Origin: Lotus japonicus
Taxonomy: Eukaryota; Streptophyta; Magnoliopsida; Fabales; Fabaceae
NCBI RefSeq assembly: GCF_012489685.1
Contig: NC_080044.1
Coordinates: 20,998,369-21,062,368 of the forward strand
Reading direction: 5' to 3'
DNA: 64,000 bases
The notes beneath the pieces were generated by a model that saw only the letters and a list, made by a program, of their open reading frames with translations, was not told the DNA's origin and did not search any database. The number at the start of each line of letters is the position of its first letter. Position 1 is the first letter of the stretch. The translations under genes and the position numbers were made by a program. Positions 44,501 through 56,678 of the stretch are shown in pieces.

Positions 44501-45976
44501 TCCGAGGGAGAACTGAAGTTCGGGATGATCAGAATTACCAATGGGTTGATGGAAGAAATCCGAGACCAACAGTTACAAGATGAGTTTCTGCTCGGGAAAA
44601 GAAATTTGGTAAGTCAAGGTAAGGACCCAGAATTCAAGGTGGGAAGTGACAATATCCTACGGTGCAAGGATAGGGTTTGCGTGCCTAACAACCCTGACTT
44701 GAGAAGATTGATTATGGATGAAGGTCACAAGAGCAAGTTAAGCATTCATCCTGGAATGAAGAAGATGTACCAGGACTTGAAGGTAAATTTTTGGTGGCCA
44801 GGAATGAAAAGACAAGTGGCTGAGTACGTAGCTGCATGTCTGACATGTCAGAAGGCAAAGGTGGAGCATCAGAAGTCTTCAGGCATGCTACAAAGCTTGG
44901 ATGTGCTAGAATGGAAATGGGATAGCATATCGATGGATTTCGTTGTAGCTTTGCCAAGAACTCAGAAGGGATACGATTCTATTTGGGTAATCGTGGATCG
45001 ACTGACAAAGTCGGCTCATTTCGTACCGGTGAGGACTACGTACAACGTGGAGAAACTATCAGAGTTATACATAGCGGAGATTGTACGACTTCACGGAGTA
45101 CCGACAAGTATTGTATCCGATCGAGACCCGAAGTTTACATCACATTTTTGGGGAGCTCTTCAAGAGGCTTTGGGAACGAGGCTGAGACTAAGTTCTGCTT
45201 ACCATCCGCAGACTGATGGGCAGACTGAGAGAACTATTCAGTCGTTGGAGGATTTGCTACGCGCTTGCGTTCTGGACAACAAGGGCAGTTGGGATACCTT
45301 ATTGCCATTGATTGAGTTCACATACAACAACAGTTTTCATACGAGCATTGGTATGGCACCGTATGAGGCTTTGTATGGCCGCAAGTGTAGAACACCTTTG
45401 TGTTGGTACCAAAACGGAGAAAATCTGTTGGTAGGACCTGAACTTCTGCAACAGACCACTGAGAAGATCAAGCAGATCAGAGAGAAGATGAGGACTTCTC
45501 AGAGTAGACAGAAGAGTTATGCAGATCAGAGGCGCAGAACTCTGGAGTTCGAAGAAGGAGATCATGTATTTCTGAGAGTTACTCAAACGACGGGTGTTGG
45601 TCGAGCAATCAAGTCAAAGAAGCTTACGCCCAAGTTCATTGGACCGTATCAGATCACTCGTCGAATTGGACCAGTCGCATATCAGATTGCACTACCTCCA
45701 TTTCTATCAAATATTCATGATGTGTTCCACGTGTCACAACTGAGGAAATATATTGCGGATCCGACACATGTTATCGAGCTGGATGATGTTGAGTTGAAGG
45801 ATGATCTGTCTTTCGAGACACCGCCAATTAGCATTGGTGACACCAGGATAAAACAGTTGAGAGGGAAAGAGATCGAGTTAGTGAAGGTCATTTGGAATAA
45901 AGACACTGGTGATGCGACATGGGAGCTGAAGGAGAAGATTCAAGAACAGTATCCAGAACTTTTTACTAACCCTTAA
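41537..45976 (+). CDS. Tekay gag-pol polyprotein, copy 2 (full-length, RT motif altered)
   Basis: Single ORF of 1479 codons. Gag with [10 protein letters not shown] (about residue 136) and two zinc knuckles (296-309 and 316-329, C-X2-C-X4-H-X4-C); protease [10 protein letters not shown] (381-390); RT with [13 protein letters not shown] (637-649) and [10 protein letters not shown] (703-712); RNase H with CDAS (851-854) and YHPGKAN to DALSRK; integrase with an HHCC finger (H1064/H1071..C1101/C1104) and the DDE triad (D1134, D1195, E1231); GPY/F-like [11 protein letters not shown]; and a C-terminal chromodomain (about 1430-1475, [20 protein letters not shown]), which places it among Tekay chromoviruses. 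Residue 676 is Arg (MPFRVTNAP, 43562-43564) where Gly is nearly invariant, so RT is probably impaired. The function would be a copy-and-paste cycle targeted to chromatin. Confidence 0.93.
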   Translation: MVNTNQLAEMMATMAQAVTAQAQAVTAQANDNAMRRATEEAREQHQRQREITLDQNKGLNDFRRKNPPKFSGGTDPDAADLWIQEIEKIFGVLQTVEGAKVGMATYLLLGDAEYWWKGTRGIMEANHEEINWNSFRTAFLEKYFPTSARDEREAQFLTLRQGGMSVPEFASKLESLAKHFQFFNDHVDERYMCKRFVNGLRPDIEDSVRPLGIMRFQSVVEKATEVELMKNRRLNRAGTGGPMRSGSQNNQNKGGFQNRRPYQRPAGRGFASGSYRPMVGAAGGSGGQTQNRELTCFKCGKPGHFARACPDTRPQCFNCNKLGHTAAQCRLPKAEPTVNTARGKRPAAKARVYTMDGEDAEGVDGLIRGDCGIDGSLLSVLFDSGATHSFISRDCAIRLRLPITALSFDLIVATPAKTLLANSACMYCPITYNNRIYHGNLVCLTLKNLDVILGMDWLSRYHCLLDCNRKRVVFPDSDLSEYLSANHISVALNEGSQEYSVLLSLESKGNPEVGSIPVVKEFTDVFPGDVPGLPPVRDIEFAIDIVPGTGPISIAPYRMAPAELVELKSQLEDLLSKGFIRPSVSPWGAPVLLVKKKDGKSRLCVDYRQLNKVTVKNRYPLPRIDDLMDQLRGATIFSKIDLKSGYHQIRVKTEDIQKTAFRTRYGHYEYLVMPFRVTNAPTIFMAYMNMTFHTFLDRFVVVFIDDILIYSKNAEEHEEHLRQVLQVLREKELYANPAKCEFWLEEVKFLGHVISKEGIAVDPAKVETVLSWERPKTVTEIRSFVGLAGYYRRFIENFAKIVGPLTQLTRKDQPFAWTEACETSFQTMKERLTTSPVLVLPQPEEPYEVYCDASHQGLGCVLMQHRKVVAYASRQLKVHEKNYPTHDLELAAIVFALKIWRHHLYGCNFTIFSDHKSLKYLFEQKELNMRERRWMEFLKDYEFTLQYHPGKANLVADALSRKMHISSMMVKELQLLEQFRDLSLDVKLSEGELKFGMIRITNGLMEEIRDQQLQDEFLLGKRNLVSQGKDPEFKVGSDNILRCKDRVCVPNNPDLRRLIMDEGHKSKLSIHPGMKKMYQDLKVNFWWPGMKRQVAEYVAACLTCQKAKVEHQKSSGMLQSLDVLEWKWDSISMDFVVALPRTQKGYDSIWVIVDRLTKSAHFVPVRTTYNVEKLSELYIAEIVRLHGVPTSIVSDRDPKFTSHFWGALQEALGTRLRLSSAYHPQTDGQTERTIQSLEDLLRACVLDNKGSWDTLLPLIEFTYNNSFHTSIGMAPYEALYGRKCRTPLCWYQNGENLLVGPELLQQTTEKIKQIREKMRTSQSRQKSYADQRRRTLEFEEGDHVFLRVTQTTGVGRAIKSKKLTPKFIGPYQITRRIGPVAYQIALPPFLSNIHDVFHVSQLRKYIADPTHVIELDDVELKDDLSFETPPISIGDTRIKQLRGKEIELVKVIWNKDTGDATWELKEKIQEQYPELFTNP

Positions 45977-46013
45977 GTTTCGAGGTCGAAACTTTCTTTT
46001 TGGAGGGTAGTAA

Positions 46014-49000
46014 TGTAAGGCCCGAGTTTTTAAGTTCATGCTAAGTGAATAAACTTCTTATTCACGATTAGGGTTGATGTAATGTGAAGGGAAACCTGAA
46101 CGAAAGTTTATTAAATGAAATATATTTATGAAGGAGAAAGTTCAGGAAAAGTTCAAGGATTCCATTATGATCGATAAAAGTTACAGCACGAACGTTTTAC
46201 GCTTAAACCTAGGTCAGAAACCCTAGTATATAGCTAATTTTCACTTTTAGGCACGATGGCAGTTAATTCCAAAAATCTTCAGAGAAATGTTAGAATTTCT
46301 CTTCTTCCATATATCACAATCGTGTCGAGGCGAAACTCTAGGATCTACGAACGTCCGATTCCAATCATCGGAAGTTTGCCGAAACCGAATCCCTGGTATT
46401 TCAAAACCCTAGAATTTCTCGACAATGAAGACTTTATCTATTCAGAGCTTCAAATGAATATTCTACACGCGTACACCCATTTCTCTTGATGATTTCAATC
46501 TTTCTTCCGAAGGAAGTTTTCTATTCCGACATTCGAGGCAAAAACAACTTATCGGGTAAAATAGTTTTACACCGACTTTGCACCGACTTTGCATTAGTTG
46601 CCAAAAATACAAGGAGACATCTTCTTAGCTTAGGAATTCCTTTGCCAAAACCTATCTTAGAATTCATGGAGAATGATGCCGGAAAAATCAGATTCGCGAA
46701 ACTTTCATTTTCCCGCGAATTTCCACCTTCTATATATAGCAAAGAAAGGAAGAAAAAACCAAAAAAACTACCCATTTTCCCCACCCAAACCCGCGGCCAA
46801 GAAGGAGAAGAAGGAGGAAGAGATTTTCTTCATCGTTTGCTTGATCGTCGATCAATCAGTTGCTGCTTCAAGGTTTCGAGGTATAGTCGCTAATCCTTAC
46901 CTCCGATCGTTTTTTCCATAGCTTTTCTGTAGAGTTTTCTGAGTGGATAGTTTATGGGTTTTTGCAAAACTATCCTGAATCTTTCATTTCTGATTCTAAA
47001 CCTCTTCTATATGTGCCCAAGATCACTTCTGCCGGATTAGATTTTCCGTTATGTCGCCGGAATTCCGTCGGAATCAATTCTAGCCTAAAATACCCATTTA
47101 TGTAGTTTTTGAGTAAAGTTCCAACCTTAGGGCTGAAAACTATCGCCTTAGCTTAGTGCTAGTAGGATTAGTTGTCATAAACGTCGTTGGTGACGTCCCT
47201 GCAAAATTTTATTTTTGGGATTTCAGTTTTGAAAATCCTAAGTTAAAAATCATGACCAAAATACCCCTGCGACAGTTTTTGATCCGATAATTTTTCCGAG
47301 TTCAGAATACCCTTAGTTACGGCTTATGAAAGCATAGGAACCAAGTTTGATCGAAGAAAAATCGAACCCTACAATTACCTATAGTGGCCGAGAGCTATAA
47401 GGGGGGAGGAGGAAATTTCCTTTTCCGAAAACTTGTCCTTTCGCGCTAGTTTATCGTACCTTAGAGTATAGATTACTTCGAGTAACCTTAGTATGTATCG
47501 ATAGCTTAGTTTCCGATAGATTCTGATAGTATTTCTATGATTTTGTTTTAAAGGAACTTTCGAGGAATTTCCTGAGGAACAACACTTTGAGTACGAGGAA
47601 GCGCTTGACGATCATACTGGAGAACCTTCAGGTGAGGGCTTCTCACTGAATCTCTAGTTAATGCTTAGGGTCGATGTTTCGACATTGTTTACTGTTTATG
47701 CACTGGGATTGTGTGTGATTGGAAAATGTTTTCTGAGGCTTCGGCTGACAATGTAGATGATGCATCTACTGAATGTTTTTGATGAGTGAATGACATGCTA
47801 AGTGCTAATTGGGTAATTTAGGATGTGTGGTGCATGCCTTATATGCTAGGTGCTATGTGGTTATTGCTTAAGATATTGACATATGACATGTTGATTGATT
47901 ATGATGAGTTAATTCTGCTTTTGCACTATAATCTGAGTTTCTGAATGGTGAGAATAGTGGGCAGGTCATGCCGATTTTATTTTGAGAGTTTTGAGGAAGT
48001 TTGATAGGACGAACGAGGTTCGGGCCTTGATTTTGTTTAGTGGATCGAGACATCCTCTGGAAGCGACTTGGGATTGGGAGATCCTGCAAATGTATAAGAC
48101 TTGCGATAAGACAAAATGGAATCTATTTTATAAAGAAAACTCATAAGACCTTAAATAACCTCTAAATCTTTAAGTAATGATAACAACCTCGAAGGAAGGC
48201 ATTGGAAGTGAAATCTTAATTTTGGAAAACGAGGAGTGTCGTCGGATCCAAGTGTCGAGTTTGTTGTCGTTGTGCTGTTGGAGCAGCGTTTGATGTCGGG
48301 CTGTTGGAGCAGCGTTTATTGTTGTGCCGTTGGAGCAGCGTGTGTTATTGTGCTGTTGGAGCAGCGTGTGTTGTGGTGCTGTTGGAGCAGCTATGTGTCG
48401 TTATGAAGTGTGTCTTTTGGTCGCAGAATCGATTTTACCTTAGGGTAAGCTTTTAGAGACTTTAACTTCCCTAGAACACGTGGCGACGTGTCGAGTGAGG
48501 TCGGAGACGTTGTTTGACTAATCATTTTGCATACATGCAACATTAATGAGGTATTAACACAGGACGTACTCTGGACCTCGTCGGTTTCCAAAATGGTCAT
48601 AAGACCCGGAATGCCGTGAAAGAGCGTTTGTAGACGTCTCTTGTAGCAGACCGAAATGGCAGACCTACGGGTTTACTGCTGATCTGACTACCCTGTGGGA
48701 GTAAGAGACATCACGGGCCGAAATGGCACCACCGTGGCTGGTGAAGGGCTGATCCGATGATGTCCATCCGTTCCGGATTGCATATTGGTTGACTGGGTTA
48801 ACCTGCATACATATCACGCAACATGCATACTGACTTAGTTGATGAGTGTGGTGCTATTTGATAAACTTACTTGGAACATGCTAATTGTTATTATTGTCGT
48901 TATGATTTTGTGGAACATGCAACCCTAGGAATGATATCTCTAGTTATAAGCCTAAGTGGCTATCTATTATTTGTACCTATTGGGTTTATTATCTACATAG

Positions 49001-49865
49001 TTCTTTAGAGTTGACCCTCGCGTCTTCTGTGTGTGTTTTGGCGGACAACGCCTTTTGTCAGATGAATATTGCGGATTGGTACACCATGGTCCACCTTCGG
49101 GGGGGATTAGGTATGAGATGATCGATCAAGACGACCCCGGGTCGTGGGTGGTTGACCCCGCGAGCCATCGAGCGACGTATTCGGGGCGTATCATGGAGGA
49201 TCACGTGGATAGCGGAGGACTTCTGAGGTCAGGAGTGTTGAGGCGATGCTCTATCAGCTTCAACTTGCCACCGGGCGTTCACTGCGGACCAGGACTTGGA
49301 GGACCACCACCACCACCATTGTCTTCAGACGAGGAGGATCCCTCAGAGGAGATTCCAGTGGGAGTGCCTTCGGCAGGGTCTAGTGCACCACCGTGGCGAT
49401 CATCGATGATCAGGGTTAGGGCCCTAAGCCGTGAGTCCAGCATCGGAGCGCACTGCGGTTGCGAGGGGAGGACGGATAGGGACAGTAGACTTGGTCGTTC
49501 TGGATTCTGATTCAGACGACGATCATGCTAGCACATAGTTTGAGTGTTGGTATGAGCTCCTCGAGTTAGGATTAGTGTAGGTAGAGTTTTAGCTCTGACA
49601 ATCTTGCATCATTTGTTACTTAGGGGACAGGGTAGATCCGCCTTATAGCTTTTTGTGTGGTTTCCTTACGGGGATCACAGAGAGTTGGTTGGACTTAGGA
49701 AGTCTTATTCTCAGACCATTGGGTCAGCTGATTCTCAGTTTTGAGGGATGGTGTTGCGGGCACTTCACCCTTTTCATTGGTTTGTATATATTGCCTACGG
49801 GCGCTACTCTTCTATTTACCGTCACTGGAGGTTTACTCGTGACGAGGTTGCTACTACAGCGGGGG
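46014..49865 (+). mobile_element. LTR 3 of array, left of gap
   Basis: Starts TGTAAGGCCCGAG and reaches the equivalent of LTR 2 position ~41165 before the N run, so only ~157 bp of the LTR end is missing. It shares private variants with 49966-51988 (G at about 48298, T at about 48431). From about 48850 onward it has a dense set of 1-2 base indels that disrupt the embedded ORF (ATG at 49062). Confidence 0.85.
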
Positions 49866-49965
49866 NNNNNNNNNNNNNNNNNNNNNNNNNNNNNNNNNNN
49901 NNNNNNNNNNNNNNNNNNNNNNNNNNNNNNNNNNNNNNNNNNNNNNNNNNNNNNNNNNNNNNNNN
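49866..49965. other. Assembly gap (100 N)
   Basis: Exactly 100 N inside LTR 3. Sequence after the gap returns to a point ~1.87 kb earlier in the LTR. Confidence 0.99.
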
Positions 49966-51988
49966 GATAGGACGAACGAGGTTCGGGCCTTGATTTTGTT
50001 TAGTGGATCGAGACATCCTCTGGAAGCGACTTGGGATTGGAGATCCTGCAAATGTATAAGACTTGCGATAAGACAAAATGGAATCTATTTTATAAAGAAA
50101 ACTCATAAGACCTTAAATAACCTCTAAATCTTAAGTAATGATAACAACCTCGAAGGAAGGCATTGGAAGTGAAATCTTAATTTGGAAACGAGGAGTGTCG
50201 TCGGATCCAAGTGTCGAGTTTGTTGTCGTTGTGCTGTTGGAGCAGCGTTTGATGTCGGGCTGTTGGAGCAGCGTTTATTGTTGTGCCGTTGGAGCAGCGT
50301 GTGTTATTGTGCTGTTGGAAGCAGCGTGTGTGTGGTGCTGTTGGAGCAGCTATGTGTCGTTATGAAGTGTGTCTTTTGGTCGCAGAATCGATTTTACCTT
50401 AGGGTAAGCTTTTAGAGACTTTAACTTCCCTAGAACACGTGGCGACGTGTCGAGTGAGGTCGGAGACGTTGTTTGACTAATCATTTTGCATACATGCAAC
50501 ATTAATGAGGTATTAACACAGGACGTACTCTGGACCTCGTCGGTTTCCAAAATGGTCATAAGACCCGGAATGCCGTGAAAGAGCGTTTGTAGACGTCTCT
50601 TGTAGCAGACCGAAATGGCAGACCTACGGGTTTACTGCTGATCTGACTACCCTGTGGGAGTAAGAGACATCACGGGCCGAAATGGCACCACCGTGGCTGG
50701 TGAAGGGCTGATCCGATGATGTCCATCCGTTCCGGATTGCATATTGGTTGACTGGGTTAACCTGCATACATATCACGCAACATGCATACTGACTTAGTTG
50801 ATGAGTGTGGTCGCTATTTGATAAACTTACTTGGAACATGCTAATTGTTATTATTGTCGTTATGATTTTGTGGAACATGCAACCCTAGGAATGATATCTC
50901 TAGTTATAAGCCTAAGTGGCTATCTATTATTTGTACCTATTGGGTTTATTATCTACATAGTTCTTTAGAGTTGACCCTCGCGTCTTCTGTGTGTGTTTTG
51001 GCGGACAACGCCTTTTGTCAGATGAATATTGCGGATTGGTACACCATGGTCCACCCTTCGGGGGGGATTAGGTATGAGATGATCGATCAAGACGACCCCG
51101 GGTCGTGGGTGGTTGACCCCGCGAGCCATCGAGCGACGTATTCGGGGCGTATCATGGAGGATCACGTGGATAGCGGAGGACTTCTGAGGTCAGGAGTGTT
51201 GAGGCGATGCTCTATCAGCTTCAACTTGCCACCGGGCGTTCACTGCGGACCAGGACTTGGAGGACCACCACCACCACCATTGTCTTCAGACGAGGAGGAT
51301 CCCTCAGAGGAGATTCCAGTGGGAGTGCCTTCGGCAGGGTCTAGTGCACCCACCGTGGCGATCATCGATGATCAGGGTTCGGGCCCTAAGCCCGTGAGTC
51401 CAGCATCGGAGCGCACTGCGGTTGCGAGGGGAGGACGGATAGGGACAGTAGACTTGGTCGTTCTGGATTCTGATTCAGACGACGATCATGCTAGCACATA
51501 GTTTTGAGTGTTGGTATGAGCTCCTCGAGTTAGGATTAGTGTAGGAGTAGAGTTTTAGCTCTGACAGTCTTGCATCATTTGTTACTTAGGGGACAGGGTA
51601 GATCCGCTTATAGCTTTTTGTGTGGTTTCCTTACGGGGATCACAGAGAGTTGGTTGGACTTAGGAAGTCTTATTCTCAGACCATTGGGTCAGCTGATTCT
51701 CAGTTTTGAGGGATGGTGTTGCGGGCACTTCACCCTTTTCATTTGGTTTGTATATATTGCCTACGGGCGCTACTCTTCTATTACCGTCACTGGAGGTTTA
51801 CTCGTGACGAGGTTGCTACTACAGCGGGGGCTGTTTATATATTGTATATTAGTTCTGATTTTTGTTATTGTTGGGTTTTATTTAATTCAGTCTTGTCTTA
51901 GTTATTATCGAAAAAAAATATTCACGTTTTTCCGCATTAAGTTTACTTTTGGTTACTAAAGTGACGCCACCGAAATCGGGGTGTTACA
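49966..51988 (+). mobile_element. LTR 3 of array, right of gap (overlaps left part)
   Basis: Begins at the LTR position equivalent to 39297 in LTR 2 and runs to TGTTACA at 51982-51988. The first ~370 bp have several homopolymer-type indels; after that it is clean. The overlap with 48000-49865 and the shared private variants indicate the same locus assembled twice. Confidence 0.85.
51022..51501 (+). CDS. LTR-embedded ORF, intact copy in LTR 3
   Basis: Same 159-codon ORF as 40357-40836, including the acceptor before the ATG, the WVVDP motif, and the VVLDSDSDDD end, with no defects seen. Confidence 0.5.
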   Translation: MNIADWYTMVHPSGGIRYEMIDQDDPGSWVVDPASHRATYSGRIMEDHVDSGGLLRSGVLRRCSISFNLPPGVHCGPGLGGPPPPPLSSDEEDPSEEIPVGVPSAGSSAPTVAIIDDQGSGPKPVSPASERTAVARGGRIGTVDLVVLDSDSDDDHAST

Positions 51989-51991
51989 CTG

Positions 51992-52003
51992 TGGTATCAG
52001 AGC
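51992..52003 (+). other. Primer binding site, copy 3
   Basis: TGGTATCAGAGC after LTR 3, as in the other copies. Confidence 0.9.
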
Positions 52004-52201
52004 ACGGTCGAGTCTTTCGGGAGTTGTTGGGGAATAGGTCTTCTGTGCTAGGTTGTGTGACTCTGCAAAGAGTGAAAATTGATTGTCTGCAAGCGATTTT
52101 TCGCTTAAAAATTGATTGAAGTTATTGCTTACTCATATTGTATAGTGATGCTAGATGCTATCTTATGATAAGTACTGACTGTTTGCTTCCTTTAACAGAA
52201 T

Positions 52202-55200
52202 ATGGTGAATACTAACCAGCTAGTTGAGATGATGGCCACTATGGCCCAAGCGGTAACAGCGCAGGCCCAAGCGGTAACAGCACAGGCAAATGATAATGCC
52301 ATGAGGCGTGCTACTGAAGAAGCACGTGAACAGCATCAACGTCAGAGAGAGATAACTCTGGACCAGAACAAAGGCCTCAATGACTTCAGGAGGGAAAACC
52401 CACCAAAGTTCTCTGGTGGTACTGATCCAGACGCAGCGGATCTCTGGATCCAGGAAATCGAGAAGATTTTCGGCGTTCTGCAGACTGTAGAGGGTGCCAA
52501 GGTGGGCATGGCGACTTATCTTCTGCTGGGAGATGCTGAATACTGGTGGAAGGGCACCAGGGGGATCATGGAAGCCAACCATGAAGAAATTAACTGGAAC
52601 TCGTTCCGGACCGCATTCTTGGAAAAGTATTTTCCGACAAGTGCCCGGGATGAGAGGGAGGCGCAGTTTCTGACACTCCGACAGGGAGGTATGTCTGTAC
52701 CGGAATTTGCTTCGAAGCTGGAGTCTTTGGCGAAGCATTTCCAATTCTTTAATGATCATGTTGACGAGCGCTACATGTGCAAGCGCTTCGTGAATGGACT
52801 GAGGCCGGATATTGAGGACTCAGTGAGGCCACTAGGAATCATGCGATTCCAATCAGTGGTGGAGAAAGCCACTGAAGTGGAGCTGATGAAGAACCGGAGG
52901 TTGAACCGGGCTGGAACTGGAGGGCCGATGAGGTCGGGCTCTCAGAATAATCAGAATAAGGGAGGGTTTCAGAACAGGAGGCCGTATCAGCGTCCTGCTG
53001 GTAGAGGGTTTGCATCAGGATCTTACCGGCCCATGGTGGGTGCTGTTGGAGGTTCTGGAGGTCAGACTCAGAACAGGGAACTGACGTGCTTCAAGTGTGG
53101 GAAGCCGGGGCACTTTGCTCGTGCTTGTCCCGACACGAGGCCTCAATGCTTCAATTGTAACAAGTTGGGGCACACTGCTGCACAGTGCAGGCTACCAAAG
53201 GCGGAACCAACCGTCAACACTGCTAGAGGAAAGCGTCCTGCTGCGAAGGCGAGAGTCTACACCATGGATGGTGAAGATGCTGAGGGAGTCGATGGACTGA
53301 TTAGAGGCGACTGCGGGATAGACGGTAACCTTCTATCCGTACTTTTTGATTCCGGAGCAACGCATTCATTTATCTCTAGAGATTGTGCAATCAGATTAAG
53401 ACTCCCTATTACTGCTTTGAGCTTCGATCTGATAGTTGCTACTCCTGCCAAGACTCTACTTGCTAATTCAGCATGCATGTATTGTCCGATAACATACAAC
53501 AATAGGATCTACCATGCTAACCTAGTATGCTTAACTCTTAAGAACCTAGATGTTATCCTAGGAATGGATTGGTTGTCCCGCTATCATTGTCTTTTGGACT
53601 GTAACCGAAAGAGAGTGGTATTCCCTGATTCGGATCTTTCCGAGTATCTATCTGCCAATCACATCAGCGTCGCTTTGAACGAGGGATCTCAGGAGTATTC
53701 TGTTTTGCTAAGCTTGGAGAGCAAAGGGAACCCAGAAGTTGGCAGTATTCCAGTGGTGAAAGAATTCACGGATGTTTTTCCTGGCGATGTACCTGGATTG
53801 CCGCCTGTACGCGACATTGAGTTTGCGATAGACATCGTACCGGGAACAGGGCCGATTTCGATTGCACCATATCGTATGGCACCTGCGGAGCTAGTGGAAT
53901 TGAAGTCCCAACTCGAAGATCTTCTGTCGAAGGGATTCATACGACCAAGCGTTTCACCTTGGGGAGCGCCAGTCTTATTGGTGAAGAAGAAGGACGGGAA
54001 GTCGAGATTATGTGTCGACTACCGACAATTGAACAAGGTAACCGTCAAGAATAGGTATCCGTTACCTAGGATTGATGATTTGATGGATCAACTGCGAGGA
54101 GCTACAATATTCTCGAAGATCGACCTGAAGTCGGGTTATCATCAAATCAGGGTCAAGACCGAGGATATCCAGAAGACGGCATTCAGAACCCGTTATGGAC
54201 ACTATGAGTACTTAGTGATGCCATTTAGGGTGACAAATGCGCCGACAATATTCATGGCTTACATGAATATGACTTTCCATACATTCCTGGATCGATTCGT
54301 CGTGGTGTTTATCGACGACATTCTGATCTATTCAAAGAATGCTGAGGAACATGAGGAGCACTTGCGACAGGTTTTACAAGTGCTGAGGGAGAAGGAGTTG
54401 TATGCCAATCCTGCCAAGTGCGAATTTTGGCTCGAAGAGGTAAAATTCTTAGGCCATGTGATCTCTAAGGAGGGGATAGCTGTGGATCCAGCAAAGGTAG
54501 AGACCGTATTGTCGTGGGAACGGCCGAAGACAGTAACGGAGATCAGAAGTTTTGTCGGTTTGGCGGGATACTATCGTCGTTTCATCGAGAACTTCGCGAA
54601 GATAGTTGGACCTTTGACTCAACTAACGAGGAAGGACCAACCTTTTGCATGGACTGAAGCGTGCGAAACTAGTTTTCAGACGATGAAGGAACGGTTGACG
54701 ACGTCACCTGTACTCGTCTTACCGCAACCGGAGGAACCTTATGAGGTATACTGTGATGCTTCGCATCAAGGTTTGGGATGTGTGCTGATGCAACATCGGA
54801 AGGTGGTTGCTTATGCTTCAAGACAACTGAAGGTGCATGAGAAGAATTATCCAACTCATGATTTGGAACTAGCTGCAATCGTATTTGCGCTGAAGATTTG
54901 GAGACATCACTTATATGGATGCAATTTCACCATATTCAGTGATCATAAGAGCTTGAAGTACCTGTTTGAGCAGAAGGAGCTGAACATGAGACAACGTCGA
55001 TGGATGGAATTTCTCAAAGATTACGAGTTCACTCTGCAATATCATCCTGGAAAGGCGAACGTAGTTGCTGATGCCTTGAGTAGGAAGATGCACATCTCGT
55101 CGATGATGGTGAAGGAGCTGCAACTGTTAGAGCAATTTCGAGATTTGAGCTTGGATGTGAAATTATCCGAGGGAGAACTGAAGTTCGGGATGATCAGAAT

Positions 55201-56641
55201 TACCAATGGGTTGATGGAAGAAATCCGAGACCAACAGTTACAAGATGAGTTTCTGCTCGGGAAAAGAAATTTGGTAAGTCAAGGTAAGGACCCAAAATTC
55301 AAGGTGGGAAGTGACAATATCCTACGGTGCAAGGATAGGGTTTGCGTGCCTAACAACCCTAACTTGAGAAGATTGATTATGGATGAAGGTCACAAGAGCA
55401 AGTTAAGCATTCATCCTGGAATGAAGAAGATGTACCAGGACTTGAAGGTAAATTTTTGGTGGCCAGGAATGAAAAGACAAGTGGCTGAGTACGTAGCTGC
55501 ATGTCTGACATGTCAGAAGGCAAAGGTGGAGCATCAGAAGTCTTCAGGCATGCTACAAAGCTTGGATGTGCTAGAATGGAAATGGGATAGCATATCGATG
55601 GATTTCGTTGTAGCTTTGCCAAGAACTCAGAAGGGATACGATTCTATTTGGGTAATCGTGGATCGACTGACAAAGTCGGCTCATTTCGTACCGGTGAGGA
55701 CTACGTACAACGTGGAGAAACTATCAGAGTTATACATAGCGGAGATTGTACGACTTCACGGAGTACCGACAAGTATTGTATCCGATCGAGACCCGAAGTT
55801 TACATCACATTTTTGGGGAGCTCTTCAAGAGGCTTTGGGAACGAGGCTGAGACTAAGTTCTGCTTACCATCCGCAGACTGATGGGCAGACTGAGAGAACT
55901 ATTCAGTCGTTGGAGGATTTGCTACGCGCTTGCGTTCTGGACAACAAGGGCAGTTGGGATACCTTATTGCCATTGATTGAGTTCACATACAACAACAGTT
56001 TTCATACGAGCATTGGTATGGCACCGTATGAGGCTTTGTATGGCCGCAAGTGTAGAACACCTTTGTGTTGGTACCAAAACGGAGAAAATCTGTTGGTAGG
56101 ACCTGAACTTCTGCAACAGACCACTGAGAAGATCAAGCAGATCAGAGAGAAGATGAGGACTTCTCAGAGTAGACAGAAGAGTTATGCAGATCAGAGGCGC
56201 AGAACTCTGGAGTTCGAAGAAGGAGATCATGTATTTCTGAGAGTTACTCAAACGACGGGTGTTGGTCGAGCAATCAAGTCAAAGAAGCTTACGCCCAAGT
56301 TCATTGGACCGTATCAGATCACTCGTCGAATTGGACCAGTCGCATATCAGATTGCACTACCTCCATTTCTATCAAATATTCATGATGTGTTCCACGTGTC
56401 ACAACTGAGGAAATATATTGCGGATCCGACACATGTTATCGAGCTGGATGATGTTGAGTTGAAGGATGATCTGTCTTTCGAGACACCGCCAATTAGCATT
56501 GGTGACACCAGGATAAAACAGTTGAGAGGGAAAGAGATCGAGTTAGTGAAGGTCATTTGGAATAAAGACACTGGTGATGCGACATGGGAGCTGAAGGAGA
56601 AGATTCAAGAACAGTATCCAGAACTTTTTACTAACCCTTAA
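52202..56641 (+). CDS. Tekay gag-pol polyprotein, copy 3 (full-length, RT motif altered)
   Basis: 1479 codons with the same domain order as copy 2 and the same Arg at residue 676 (54227-54229). Private changes include V for A at residue 8, N for S in IDGNLLS, A for G in IYHANLV and K for E in DPKFKVG. It matches copy 1 rather than copy 2 at [20 protein letters not shown] and NNPNLRR. All catalytic residues of protease, RT (DD), RNase H and integrase are in place. Confidence 0.93.
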   Translation: MVNTNQLVEMMATMAQAVTAQAQAVTAQANDNAMRRATEEAREQHQRQREITLDQNKGLNDFRRENPPKFSGGTDPDAADLWIQEIEKIFGVLQTVEGAKVGMATYLLLGDAEYWWKGTRGIMEANHEEINWNSFRTAFLEKYFPTSARDEREAQFLTLRQGGMSVPEFASKLESLAKHFQFFNDHVDERYMCKRFVNGLRPDIEDSVRPLGIMRFQSVVEKATEVELMKNRRLNRAGTGGPMRSGSQNNQNKGGFQNRRPYQRPAGRGFASGSYRPMVGAVGGSGGQTQNRELTCFKCGKPGHFARACPDTRPQCFNCNKLGHTAAQCRLPKAEPTVNTARGKRPAAKARVYTMDGEDAEGVDGLIRGDCGIDGNLLSVLFDSGATHSFISRDCAIRLRLPITALSFDLIVATPAKTLLANSACMYCPITYNNRIYHANLVCLTLKNLDVILGMDWLSRYHCLLDCNRKRVVFPDSDLSEYLSANHISVALNEGSQEYSVLLSLESKGNPEVGSIPVVKEFTDVFPGDVPGLPPVRDIEFAIDIVPGTGPISIAPYRMAPAELVELKSQLEDLLSKGFIRPSVSPWGAPVLLVKKKDGKSRLCVDYRQLNKVTVKNRYPLPRIDDLMDQLRGATIFSKIDLKSGYHQIRVKTEDIQKTAFRTRYGHYEYLVMPFRVTNAPTIFMAYMNMTFHTFLDRFVVVFIDDILIYSKNAEEHEEHLRQVLQVLREKELYANPAKCEFWLEEVKFLGHVISKEGIAVDPAKVETVLSWERPKTVTEIRSFVGLAGYYRRFIENFAKIVGPLTQLTRKDQPFAWTEACETSFQTMKERLTTSPVLVLPQPEEPYEVYCDASHQGLGCVLMQHRKVVAYASRQLKVHEKNYPTHDLELAAIVFALKIWRHHLYGCNFTIFSDHKSLKYLFEQKELNMRQRRWMEFLKDYEFTLQYHPGKANVVADALSRKMHISSMMVKELQLLEQFRDLSLDVKLSEGELKFGMIRITNGLMEEIRDQQLQDEFLLGKRNLVSQGKDPKFKVGSDNILRCKDRVCVPNNPNLRRLIMDEGHKSKLSIHPGMKKMYQDLKVNFWWPGMKRQVAEYVAACLTCQKAKVEHQKSSGMLQSLDVLEWKWDSISMDFVVALPRTQKGYDSIWVIVDRLTKSAHFVPVRTTYNVEKLSELYIAEIVRLHGVPTSIVSDRDPKFTSHFWGALQEALGTRLRLSSAYHPQTDGQTERTIQSLEDLLRACVLDNKGSWDTLLPLIEFTYNNSFHTSIGMAPYEALYGRKCRTPLCWYQNGENLLVGPELLQQTTEKIKQIREKMRTSQSRQKSYADQRRRTLEFEEGDHVFLRVTQTTGVGRAIKSKKLTPKFIGPYQITRRIGPVAYQIALPPFLSNIHDVFHVSQLRKYIADPTHVIELDDVELKDDLSFETPPISIGDTRIKQLRGKEIELVKVIWNKDTGDATWELKEKIQEQYPELFTNP

Positions 56642-56678
56642 GTTTCGAGGTCGAAACTTTCTTTTTGGAGGGTAGTAA

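Noticed and set aside
49653..50106. Open frames crossing the second N run
   Set aside because: They read through unknown bases and join overlapping pieces of one LTR; not real.
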